From positions 1 through 7,339 of the forward strand of contig JAADCW010000046.1 in the NCBI GenBank assembly GCA_013154225.1: DNA of 7,339 nt. Reading direction: 5' to 3'. This DNA comes from Chloroflexota bacterium. Its GTDB lineage: Bacteria > Chloroflexota > Anaerolineae > Anaerolineales > DRMV01. Below, piece by piece: positions 1 through 5,219 of this stretch. Below the pieces are notes generated by a model. That model worked only from the letters and a program-made list of their open reading frames with translations. It ran no database searches and was not told the DNA's origin. Numbering within the stretch: the stretch's first letter is position 1; each line of letters begins with the position of its first letter. A program made the translations under genes and the position numbers.

Positions 1-452
1 CCCCCGAAGAAATCGAAGCGCGCAAATACGGCCTTTCCTACATCAAATTGGATGGCGACATTGGGTGCATGGTCAACGGCGCTGGTCTGGCCATGACCAC
101 GATGGACGTGATCAAGCTCTACGGCGGCGAACCAGCCAACTTCCTGGACATTGGCGGCGGTGCGAGTGCGGAAAAGGTTGCTGCCGCGTTCCGCATCATT
201 CTTTCCGAGCCCAACGTCAAAGCCGTACTCATCAACATCTTCGGCGGCATCACCCGCGGCGACGAAGTTGCCAAGGGCATCCTGGCCGCGATGGAAGAAG
301 TCAAACCCACCGTGCCCATGGTCGCCCGCATTGTGGGCACCAACGCAGAGGAAGGGCGTCGCTTGCTGGCCGACGCCAACATGATTACTGCTGACACCCT
401 GGTCGAAGCGGCGCAAAAAGCCGTTGCGGCCGCGAAGGGAGGCACCCAATGA
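1..452 (+). CDS. sucC: Succinyl-CoA synthetase (ADP/GDP-forming) beta subunit, 3' part only
   Basis: This is the C-terminal 149 residues of SucC; the reading frame begins at base 3 and the start lies before the window. Family knowledge: SucC and SucD form the TCA-cycle enzyme that converts succinyl-CoA, phosphate and a nucleoside diphosphate to succinate, CoA and NTP in the cytoplasm; the beta subunit carries the nucleotide-grasp domain. Seen here: the family signature LDGDIGCMVNGAGLAMTTMD, then the C-terminal ligase-CoA domain with NFLDIGGGAS and LINIFGGITRGD, whose glycine-rich loops meet the phosphohistidine of the alpha subunit. The stop overlaps the sucD start in ATGA, so the two are translationally coupled in one operon. 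About 240 N-terminal residues, including the ATP-grasp region, are missing only because of the window edge; no break is visible. Confidence 0.97.
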   Translation, partial: PEEIEARKYGLSYIKLDGDIGCMVNGAGLAMTTMDVIKLYGGEPANFLDIGGGASAEKVAAAFRIILSEPNVKAVLINIFGGITRGDEVAKGILAAMEEVKPTVPMVARIVGTNAEEGRRLLADANMITADTLVEAAQKAVAAAKGGTQ

Positions 453-1318
453 GTATCCTGGTCAATAAAGACACCCGCCTTGTTGTGCAAGGCATCACCG
501 GCCGCGAGGGCCTGTTCCACACCACCCAGATGGTGGCCTACGGCACCAATGTCGTCGCCGGTGTGACCCCCGGCAAGGGCGGCCAGTGGGTGCTGGATGA
601 CAAAATTCCGGTCTTCGACACGGTCAAAGCCGCGGTGGAAACCACCGGCGCGAACACCAGCGTGATTTTCGTGCCCGCGCGGTTCGCAGCCGACGCCATT
701 TTCGAAGCCGCGGACGCGGGCGTGGAACTCATCGTCTGCATCACCGAGGGCATTCCGGTGCAGGATATGATGCGGGTGCGCGCCTATCTTGACCAAAAAG
801 GCTCGCGCCTGGTCGGCCCCAACTGCCCCGGCCTGCTGACCCCTGGTGAAGCCAAAGTGGGCATCATCCCCGGGAACATCGCCATCCCCGGCAACGTGGG
901 CGTGGTTTCCCGCTCAGGCACGCTGACCTACGAAGTGCTCTATGCCATGAAGCAACTGGGCATTGGCGCCACCACCACCGTGGGTATCGGCGGCGACCCG
1001 GTCAACGGCACCAGCTTCCTGGATGTCCTCAAGATGTTCGAGGAAGACCCGCAAACCGAGAAAGTGGTGCTCATCGGCGAAATCGGCGGCACCGACGAAC
1101 AAAAAGCCGCAGAATACATCGCTGATTACATGACCAAGCCGGTCGTGGGCTTCATCGCAGGGCAAACCGCGCCTCCGGGCAAGCGCATGGGCCACGCGGG
1201 CGCCATCGTCGAAGGCGGCGAAGGCACCGCAGCCGAGAAAATCGAAGCCCTGGAAAAAGCCGGCGTCAAAGTCGCCAAGCACCCCGAAGAAATCGCTTAC
1301 ATCCTCAAAGACCTGTAG
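449..1318 (+). CDS. sucD: Succinyl-CoA synthetase alpha subunit
   Basis: A complete 289-residue SucD, the usual length for the family (about 290). The N-terminal CoA-binding Rossmann domain shows GITGREG (15-21) and GVTPGKGG (38-45). GPNCPG is at 123-128. The C-terminal ligase domain ends with MGHAGAIVEGGEGTA, in which His249 matches the phosphorylated catalytic histidine of the family. The start is the ATG of the ATGA overlap with sucC, preceded by AAGGGAGG (435-442) with 6 bases of spacing. Together with SucC it makes the heteromeric TCA-cycle enzyme with substrate-level phosphorylation. It is the last gene of its operon, since an intrinsic terminator follows 20 bases after the stop. Nothing is unusual in the sequence. 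Confidence 0.98.
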   Translation: MSILVNKDTRLVVQGITGREGLFHTTQMVAYGTNVVAGVTPGKGGQWVLDDKIPVFDTVKAAVETTGANTSVIFVPARFAADAIFEAADAGVELIVCITEGIPVQDMMRVRAYLDQKGSRLVGPNCPGLLTPGEAKVGIIPGNIAIPGNVGVVSRSGTLTYEVLYAMKQLGIGATTTVGIGGDPVNGTSFLDVLKMFEEDPQTEKVVLIGEIGGTDEQKAAEYIADYMTKPVVGFIAGQTAPPGKRMGHAGAIVEGGEGTAAEKIEALEKAGVKVAKHPEEIAYILKDL

Positions 1319-1337
1319 GCTCCCCAAGTATGCCTTC

Positions 1338-1378
1338 AAACGCCCCCGGCCACTTGCGCACGGGGGCGTTTTCTTTTT
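1338..1378 (+). terminator. Intrinsic terminator of the sucCD operon
   Basis: A perfect 11-bp stem (1338-1348 with 1361-1371, core CGCCCCCG/CGGGGGCG) encloses a 12-base loop and runs directly into TTTCTTTTT. It starts 20 bases after the sucD stop. The opposite strand has only a weak T-tract, so it should act mainly on plus-strand transcripts. Confidence 0.93.
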
Positions 1379-1460
1379 GAACGTCTCTCTGCTGTTTAGA
1401 AAAACCGAGAAGCAACAAGGGCGAAACACAAACCTTCAGGCCAAAAGCCTTCTGATTGCC

Positions 1461-1907
1461 TCATTCCCCGTCGCGCGTGACTGAAATAGACACCACCACA
1501 TAGCCCCCCTTGACCTCATACCGCAAATTGAGCACCAGTTTATCCCCCGGGGGCTTGAAACGCAGCAAAGTGGCCACATAACCCACCACAGGGTCAGACA
1601 TCGCGGGCTGTTGCCATCCTTCCTGCGCCAAGGCCGATTGGTAAAAACGCAACACCGTGCCCAAAGGCGCGCGCACCCGGTAAACCACCAGATGGTTGGC
1701 ACGGAGCACCTGAATATCGTACGCGCCAGGCATCAACGGCACATCTTCGGGCACGCCAGCCACCACTGGGGCAGTGGGCGTGGGCACAGCTGAAGGCGTG
1801 GGTGTAAGCGAGGGTGTGGCCCCCGCGGGAAGCAATGACCCGCCCGACGGTATCGCACAGGCCGCCAACACCGTCACCGCTAAAACCCGCCAAAGCCACT
1901 GCCTCAT
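1461..1907 (-). CDS. Putative lipoprotein with Pro/Thr linker, function unknown
   Basis: A 148-residue predicted lipoprotein. Residues 1-16 form a short hydrophobic signal with Arg2 and Arg7, followed by a lipobox LAAC with Cys17 as the lipidation site. Residues 18-50 are a low-complexity linker rich in Pro, Thr, Ser and Ala (for example TPSLTPTPSAVPTPTAP). Residues about 53-148 look like a small folded domain: DVPLMPGAYD (55-64), a segment with FY (88-89) and EGW (96-98), and several short beta-like stretches ending in YVVVSISV. This layout resembles small surface lipoproteins of Chloroflexota in which a 'P-G-A ... FY ... GW' domain sits on a flexible tether; that comparison is from memory. 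The ATG is backed by GAGGGAGGG just upstream on the minus strand. It probably sits on the outer face of the cytoplasmic membrane. I do not recognise a function. Confidence 0.8.
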   Translation of the reverse strand: MRQWLWRVLAVTVLAACAIPSGGSLLPAGATPSLTPTPSAVPTPTAPVVAGVPEDVPLMPGAYDIQVLRANHLVVYRVRAPLGTVLRFYQSALAQEGWQQPAMSDPVVGYVATLLRFKPPGDKLVLNLRYEVKGGYVVVSISVTRDGE

Positions 1908-1930
1908 AGCCCTCCCTCACAACGCAACAC

Positions 1931-1964
1931 TACCCCAGGATGCACCAACCACGCCCTTGGGGTA
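1931..1964 (-). other. Hairpin in the upstream region of the lipoprotein gene
   Basis: TACCCCA (1931-1937) pairs perfectly with TGGGGTA (1958-1964), and two more pairs, one of them G-U, extend it inward, leaving a loop of about 16 bases. It lies 24 bases upstream of the lipoprotein start on the minus strand and would be in its 5' leader if transcription starts farther upstream. There is no T-tract, so it does not look like a terminator. A role is unproven. Confidence 0.35.
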
Positions 1965-1987
1965 TGCCCAAACCTCTTGCTGACCGG

Positions 1988-2048
1988 AAAAACCGACAAA
2001 CAAGCGGGTTTTGAGCCCAGGGAATCTCCCTTTCGCACCAAAACCCGC
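1988..2048 (-). terminator. Probable terminator of acpP: nested hairpin plus T-rich tail
   Basis: A 10-bp perfect outer stem (GCGGGTTTTG 2004-2013 with CAAAACCCGC 2039-2048) encloses a second stem (AGGGA 2019-2023 with TCCCT 2027-2031). On the minus strand the structure is followed by TTGTTTGTCGGTTTTT (2003 down to 1988). It lies about 83 bases after the acpP stop and before the lipoprotein gene, as expected for a terminator that separates the two minus-strand genes. The T-tract is interrupted, so efficiency is uncertain. The plus-strand tail (CTTCTTTATC) is also pyrimidine-rich. Confidence 0.5.
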
Positions 2049-2131
2049 CTTCTTTATCTCAATATGCCACTGCTACCGCGCAAGCACGCCCCCCGCGGCA
2101 ACAGTCGTTTATTTTTGGCTATGGCCGCAAC

Positions 2132-2371
2132 TTATAAACGCTCTTCAATATACTTGACCGCTTCGCCCACCGTGGTAATGTTCTGCGCATCCTCGTCAGG
2201 AATTTCCGCATCAAACTTGTCTTCCAAGGCCATGATCAATTCCACCAGATCCAGCGAATCGGCTTCCAGGTCTTCACGGAAGCGAGCATCCATTGTCACT
2301 TTGTCGGGATCCACGCCCAACAAGTCCACGATAATTTCCTTGACTTCTTCAAAGACGTTTACGTCCGCCAT
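2132..2371 (-). CDS. acpP: Acyl carrier protein
   Basis: A 79-residue, strongly acidic acyl carrier protein of typical length. The motif EADSLDLVELIMALE contains Ser39, the site that receives 4'-phosphopantetheine; the helix after it and the downstream DAEIPDEDAQNITTVGEAV are standard for fatty-acid-synthesis ACPs. The start at 2371 is chosen because the protein MADVNVFEEV... matches the family and AGGAGG lies 6 bases upstream; an in-frame opening extends to 2536, but its extra residues are not ACP-like and would run through the promoter. The protein shuttles acyl chains between the cytosolic fatty-acid synthase enzymes. No fab genes adjoin it here: it is a single-gene unit with its own promoter and a likely terminator, divergent from fni. 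Confidence 0.97.
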   Translation of the reverse strand: MADVNVFEEVKEIIVDLLGVDPDKVTMDARFREDLEADSLDLVELIMALEDKFDAEIPDEDAQNITTVGEAVKYIEERL

Positions 2372-2377
2372 GTTATG

Positions 2378-2383
2378 CCTCCT
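2378..2383 (-). promoter_or_regulatory. acpP ribosome binding site
   Basis: AGGAGG on the minus strand (read as CCTCCT on plus), 6 bases before the ATG at 2371. It fixes the acpP start and excludes the longer in-frame extension. Confidence 0.9.
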
Positions 2384-2406
2384 GAAAAGAAAATGAATAT
2401 GTGCTA

Positions 2407-2434
2407 ATTGTAACCTGCCTACGCCGTCTGTCAA
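2407..2434 (-). promoter_or_regulatory. acpP promoter (sigma-70 type)
   Basis: On the minus strand, TTGACA (2434-2429, perfect -35) is followed by a 16-bp spacer and TACAAT (2412-2407, 5 of 6 to the -10 consensus). Transcription should start near 2400, giving a leader of about 29 bases that contains the AGGAGG site. It is the best promoter match in the window. Confidence 0.8.
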
Positions 2435-2459
2435 GCCCGTTGACAAGAGGCATGGCAGG
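2414..2459. repeat. 46-bp imperfect palindrome spanning both divergent promoters
   Basis: The outer arms CCTGCC (2414-2419) and GGCAGG (2454-2459), and the inner arms TGTCAA (2429-2434) and TTGACA (2440-2445), are nearly symmetric about base 437 of the 2000s (2437); a GCC/GGC pair lies between them. The inner arms are the two -35 boxes. Read outward from the centre, both sides give TTGACA, 8 or 9 bases, then GGCAGG. This could be an operator for a dimeric regulator or the mark of an inverted promoter duplication; the sequence alone does not decide. Confidence 0.65.
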
Positions 2460-2469
2460 CTGGTAAGAT
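2440..2469 (+). promoter_or_regulatory. fni operon promoter (sigma-70 type)
   Basis: TTGACA (2440-2445, perfect -35), an 18-bp spacer, then TAAGAT (2464-2469, 4 of 6 to the -10 consensus). Transcription should start near 2476, leaving a leader of about 19 bases before the fni ATG. Its -35 box lies 5 bp from the acpP -35 box on the other strand, so two polymerases should not be able to bind at once. Confidence 0.7.
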
Positions 2470-2494
2470 AGTCCAAACCAGGGAACACCACGCC

Positions 2495-3526
2495 ATGAAA
2501 AAAGTTACGCCCATCGGCCATCGAAAAGCCGACCACATCCGCATCAATCTAAAAGAAGACGTCCGCTCGGGACTCACCACCGGGCTGGAGCGTTACCGCT
2601 TTATCCATCAAGCCCTGCCGGAATTTGACCTCGCGGAAGTGGACACACGGCTGCCTCTTTTTGGCCGCACCCTGCAAGCCCCCATCCTCATTTCCTCCAT
2701 GACCGGCGGCACAGCCGAAGCCGGGCGCATCAACCGCCATCTGGCCCTGGCCGCGCAGGAACTCGGCGTTGCATTGGGCGTAGGTTCGCAGCGCGCCGCG
2801 CTGGAACATCCCGAGCTGGCAGAAACTTTCCAGGTGCGCGACGTCGCCCCCGACATTCTGCTCTTTGCCAACCTGGGCGCGGTGCAGTTGAACTACGGCT
2901 ACACCGTGGCGCACTGCCGCCAGGCCGTGGAAATGATCCAAGCCGACGCGCTCATCTTGCACCTCAACCCCCTGCAAGAAGCCCTGCAGCCCGAAGGCGA
3001 CACCCGTTTCCGCGGCCTGCTCGCCAAAATCGAGGCTGTGTGCCAGGCCCTGGAAGTGCCCGTCATCGTCAAAGAAGTCGGCTGGGGGATATCCGAGCGG
3101 GTAGCCCATCTCCTGGCAGAGGCCGGGGTGGCAGCTATTGATGTTGCAGGGGCGGGCGGCACATCCTGGAGCCAGGTCGAAATGCACCGTGCTCCCACAG
3201 AAAACCAACGCCTGTTGGCCGCGGCTTTCCGCGATTGGGGTATCCCCACCGCCGAGTCCATCCTTGCCGCGCGCCGCGGCGCGCCGCACACCCCCATTTT
3301 CGCTTCAGGCGGCCTGCGCACGGGCATTGACATTGCCAAGAGCATCGCGCTGGGCGCCACGCTGGGCGGTATGGCCGGCCCGCTCCTGGCGCCTGCCGCG
3401 CAATCTGCCGAAGCCACCCATCAAACCCTGGCGCGCATCATCCAAGAACTGCGCGTGGCCATGTTCGCGGCCGGCGCCCGCGACCTCAAAGCCTTACAGC
3501 GCACGCCATTGGTGCCCGCTTCCTGA
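2495..3526 (+). CDS. fni: Type 2 isopentenyl-diphosphate delta-isomerase (FMN-dependent)
   Basis: A complete 343-residue type 2 IPP isomerase of normal length. Family knowledge: it interconverts IPP and DMAPP with reduced FMN and Mg2+, using NAD(P)H only to reduce the flavin, and is unrelated to the type 1 Nudix-like enzyme. Visible motifs in order: RKADHIRI (10-17), SSMTGGT (67-73, flavin and substrate site), GSQRAAL (97-103), NLGAVQLNYG (126-135), HLNPLQE (156-162) with Gln161 and the metal-binding Glu162, QPEGD (165-169), VKEVGWGIS (192-200), DVAGAGGTSW (216-225), SGGLRTG (271-277) and GGMAGPLL (291-298, phosphate-binding loop). The start ATG has only a weak AGGGA 10 bases upstream, but the conserved N-terminus begins directly after it. 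It is the first gene of an operon with a prenyl synthase, which uses its product. Confidence 0.97.
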   Translation: MKKVTPIGHRKADHIRINLKEDVRSGLTTGLERYRFIHQALPEFDLAEVDTRLPLFGRTLQAPILISSMTGGTAEAGRINRHLALAAQELGVALGVGSQRAALEHPELAETFQVRDVAPDILLFANLGAVQLNYGYTVAHCRQAVEMIQADALILHLNPLQEALQPEGDTRFRGLLAKIEAVCQALEVPVIVKEVGWGISERVAHLLAEAGVAAIDVAGAGGTSWSQVEMHRAPTENQRLLAAAFRDWGIPTAESILAARRGAPHTPIFASGGLRTGIDIAKSIALGATLGGMAGPLLAPAAQSAEATHQTLARIIQELRVAMFAAGARDLKALQRTPLVPAS

Positions 3527-3537
3527 AATCCCCCCTT

Positions 3538-3541
3538 GGAG
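3538..3541 (+). promoter_or_regulatory. Ribosome binding site that sets the prenyl synthase start
   Basis: GGAG 6 bases before the ATG at 3548. The in-frame TTG at 3536 overlaps this site, so it is unlikely to be the true start, although the frame is open from there. Confidence 0.7.
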
Positions 3542-3547
3542 ACGCCC

Positions 3548-4567
3548 ATGACAGCCCTTGCCAACTTCCAGCAGCAAATGATTCCAGCCGTAGAAGAAGC
3601 CATGCAAGCCGTGGTGGACCGCGCCCGCAGTCAGGGGTGCACCGAACTGCACACCATGCTCACCTACCATCTGGGCTGGAGCGGCGAAGGCGCGGGGCCT
3701 GCCGCGCGAGGCAAGCGGGTGCGCCCCTTGCTGGTGCTTCTGAGCACCGCCGCGGCCGGCGGTGAATGGCATCGGGCTGTGCCCGCGGCCGCGGCTGTGG
3801 AACTCCTCCACAATTTCTCCCTCATCCACGACGATATCGAAGACCACGGCGAAACCCGCCGCGGCCGCCCCACCGTGTGGACCAAATGGGGCGTTCCCCT
3901 GGCCATCAATGGCGGCGATGCCCTTTTCGCATTGGCTAATATCGCCATGTTAGAACTCTACCCTCCTGTAGATGTAGAAACCACCCTTATCGCCACCCGT
4001 ATTCTGCTCCAAACCGTGCTGCGCCTCACCCAAGGCCAGCATCTGGATATTTCCTATGAAGCTCGCGAAAACGTCAGTGTGGATGACTACTGGCGCATGG
4101 TAGAAGGCAAAACCGCCGCGCTTCTGGCCGCGAGCACAGAACTGGGGGCAGTGCTGGCAAAGGCTGAAGAAAGCACCCGACGGGCGTATCACGAATTTGG
4201 CCGTATGCTCGGCTTGGCCTTCCAAGCCTGGGACGACTACCTGGGCATCTGGGGCGACGCGGCGCTTACGGGCAAATCCACCACTGGCGATCTAATGGAA
4301 CGCAAAAAGACCCTTCCTGTGGTCTATGGTCTGGCCCAAGAAGGGGAATTTGCCCGACGCTGGCATGCGGGCGAGCCCCACACCCCCGAAGAAGTGCCCG
4401 CTTTGGCCCACGCGCTGGAAACCGACGGCGCCAAAGCCTACACCCAGGCCGTGGCCGCGCGGCTGACCTCCCAGGCCCTGGCAGCGCTGGAACAAGCCCA
4501 ACCCCAAGGCGACGCGGGGCAAGCCCTCCGCACCCTGGCCGAACGCCTGCTGCAACGCCAAAACTAA
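3548..4567 (+). CDS. Polyprenyl diphosphate synthase, probably geranylgeranyl (or farnesyl) diphosphate synthase
   Basis: A 339-residue trans-prenyltransferase. GKRVRP (55-60) binds IPP. The first aspartate-rich motif is DDIED (95-99), followed by TRRGRPTVW (103-111). Further on are GDALFALA (123-130), QGQHLD (162-167) and GKTAAL (187-192). The second aspartate-rich motif reads DDYLGIWGD (229-237) followed by TGKSTTGDL: the fifth residue is Gly where classical enzymes have Asp, the variant I associate with actinobacterial and Chloroflexota GGPP synthases. Phe90, five residues before the first motif, is a bulky residue of the kind that limits chain length, so a C15-C20 product is more likely than a long quinone tail. 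The enzyme condenses DMAPP or a longer primer with IPP in the cytoplasm. It begins 21 bases after fni and must be cotranscribed with it. Exact chain length is not determinable here. Confidence 0.93.
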   Translation: MTALANFQQQMIPAVEEAMQAVVDRARSQGCTELHTMLTYHLGWSGEGAGPAARGKRVRPLLVLLSTAAAGGEWHRAVPAAAAVELLHNFSLIHDDIEDHGETRRGRPTVWTKWGVPLAINGGDALFALANIAMLELYPPVDVETTLIATRILLQTVLRLTQGQHLDISYEARENVSVDDYWRMVEGKTAALLAASTELGAVLAKAEESTRRAYHEFGRMLGLAFQAWDDYLGIWGDAALTGKSTTGDLMERKKTLPVVYGLAQEGEFARRWHAGEPHTPEEVPALAHALETDGAKAYTQAVAARLTSQALAALEQAQPQGDAGQALRTLAERLLQRQN

Positions 4568-4581
4568 CCTTGCCTAAAGTC

Positions 4582-4629
4582 AGCGCGGCGCTCAGATGGC
4601 AGCCTCACTTCCAGCCCCTGCGCCGCGCT
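4582..4629 (+). other. GC-rich stem with long loop after the prenyl synthase
   Basis: AGCGCGGCGC (4582-4591) pairs perfectly with GCGCCGCGCT (4620-4629) around a 28-base loop, 14 bases after the stop. No T-tract follows, so it is not a classical intrinsic terminator. It could protect the 3' end of the fni operon transcript or mark a factor-dependent stop. The gap to the next gene contains no convincing ORF: the open frames there give Pro/Arg/His-rich, non-protein-like translations. Confidence 0.4.
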
Positions 4630-4686
4630 TCAACCCATAACCATCCAGGGGGACCCGCCAGCCCCAACGCCCAACATGCACCACCA

Positions 4687-4720
4687 GCGAAGGCGAAGAA
4701 GGTCTCCCTTCGCATAAGGG
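4687..4720 (+). other. Overlapping alternative hairpins in the 4568-4861 gap
   Basis: CCCTT at 4706-4710 has rival partners: GCGAAGG (4687-4693) pairs with CCTTCGC (4707-4713), AAGG at 4699-4702 pairs with CCTT (4707-4710), and AAGGG (4716-4720) closes a 5-bp stem with CCCTT. Such mutually exclusive pairings recall attenuators, but no T-tract follows and transcription through here would have to come from the fni operon. Weak. Confidence 0.2.
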
Positions 4721-4774
4721 TCGCGTCCATTTTCCAGGCAAACTGCAACGCAATCGTAACTCTACCAATTTTGG

Positions 4775-4794
4775 GGTTCTGTATACTAACGTCA
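4775..4794 (+). promoter_or_regulatory. Candidate promoter region of the 76-residue gene
   Basis: TATACT (4782-4787) matches 5 of 6 bases of the -10 consensus, but no good -35 box lies 16-18 bp upstream. It is embedded in GGTTCTGT (4775-4782) and followed by GTCA (4791-4794), an arrangement that recurs before the Roadblock gene. Transcription would start near 4794, giving a leader of about 68 bases. Confidence 0.4.
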
Positions 4795-4800
4795 CACTAT

Positions 4801-4840
4801 CCCCTCCGCCCGCCGCGTTCGCGCGGCAAGCATCCAGGGG
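4801..4840 (+). other. Structured 5' leader with UUCG tetraloop
   Basis: GCCGCG (4812-4817), a TTCG loop, and CGCGGC (4822-4827) form a perfect 6-bp tetraloop hairpin; CCCCT (4801-4805) with AGGGG (4836-4840) adds an outer stem across an internal loop. It ends 8 bases before the AAGGAGG site (4849-4855) of the next gene, so it could stabilise the mRNA or tune translation. No known riboswitch class is recognised. Confidence 0.5.
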
Positions 4841-4861
4841 CGAACATCAAGGAGGCACCCT

Positions 4862-5092
4862 ATGTCTAACGCTCAAGCCCGTCTCGCTCATCTGGAAGAC
4901 CTTAAAGCACGCCGCAAAGCCGGCGAAATCGAACTGGTAGCCTACTACAAAGAACTCCTGCAAATCTTGGACGATACCATCCAACACCTCAGCGACGAAA
5001 ACATCTCAGAAAACGACGCCAAACTCCAAATCCCTCTTGTGCTGGTCTTTTTGGAAGAACAAATTGACAAATTGGCCGAGCGCGGAGGCTGA
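4862..5092 (+). CDS. Small helical protein, function unknown
   Basis: A 76-residue protein with an excellent AAGGAGG site 6 bases before its ATG, which supports it as a real gene. It is charged and probably all-helical: an N-terminal helix (about 3-20, ARLAHLEDLKARRKAG), a second helix around VAYYKELLQILDDTIQHL (26-43), an acidic turn SDENISENDAK, and a last amphipathic helix IPLVLVFLEEQIDKLAER (57-74). It has no cysteine, no signal peptide and no membrane segment, so it should be cytoplasmic. Codon use matches the neighbours. It lies 127 bases before a Roadblock/LC7 gene, with which it might share a task; that is inference from position only. I do not recognise the family. Confidence 0.8.
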   Translation: MSNAQARLAHLEDLKARRKAGEIELVAYYKELLQILDDTIQHLSDENISENDAKLQIPLVLVFLEEQIDKLAERGG

Positions 5093-5161
5093 CCCCACAC
5101 GGCCGCGACAAATTCACAAAAATTAGGTCAAAACAACCCCTTTCATAGCCCCATTTGTGTC

Positions 5162-5184
5162 GGTTCTGTGGTACACTGTAGTCA
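5162..5184 (+). promoter_or_regulatory. GGTTCTGT...GTCA element before the Roadblock gene
   Basis: GGTTCTGT (5162-5169), a -10-like TACACT (5172-5177, 4 of 6) and GTCA (5181-5184) repeat the layout found at 4775-4794, with 3 bases more between the boxes. No clear -35 hexamer is found. It is the most likely promoter zone of the Roadblock gene; a start near 5184 would leave a leader of about 36 bases with a strong AAGGAGG (5208-5214) site. Confidence 0.35.
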
Positions 5185-5219
5185 ACATAAAGTAGTAATT
5201 TCTAAGGAAGGAGGGTGAA

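Noticed and set aside
119..796. Long minus-strand open frame opposite sucC/sucD
   Set aside because: It lies antisense to two certain genes, its translation is His/Gly/Ala-rich and matches nothing I know; open antisense frames are common in G+C-rich coding DNA.
1436..1460. Weak AGGC/GCCT hairpin after the lipoprotein stop
   Set aside because: Only 4 bp and no T-tract, too weak to call as a terminator.
1594..1983. Small open frames on both strands over the lipoprotein gene
   Set aside because: They are frame shadows of the lipoprotein, which has a lipobox, linker and ribosome site.
2372..2536. In-frame N-terminal extension of the acyl carrier protein
   Set aside because: The added residues are not ACP-like, run through both promoters, and a strong AGGAGG site marks the internal ATG at 2371.
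3269..3284. 16-bp perfect GC palindrome inside fni
   Set aside because: It encodes an Ala-Arg-Arg-Gly run with G+C-rich codons; the symmetry is most likely a by-product of codon choice.
3536..3547. TTG start for the prenyl synthase
   Set aside because: The TTG overlaps the GGAG ribosome site of the ATG at 3548 and adds only four residues with no ribosome site of its own.
435..4861. Repeated GGAGGCACCC before sucD and before the 76-residue gene
   Set aside because: It is a Shine-Dalgarno sequence plus a few shared bases, expected by chance among strong ribosome sites.
4570..4869. 99-residue open frame between the prenyl synthase and the 76-residue gene
   Set aside because: Pro/Arg/His-rich composition, no ribosome site, TTG start, and it overlaps the next gene's start and leader hairpin.
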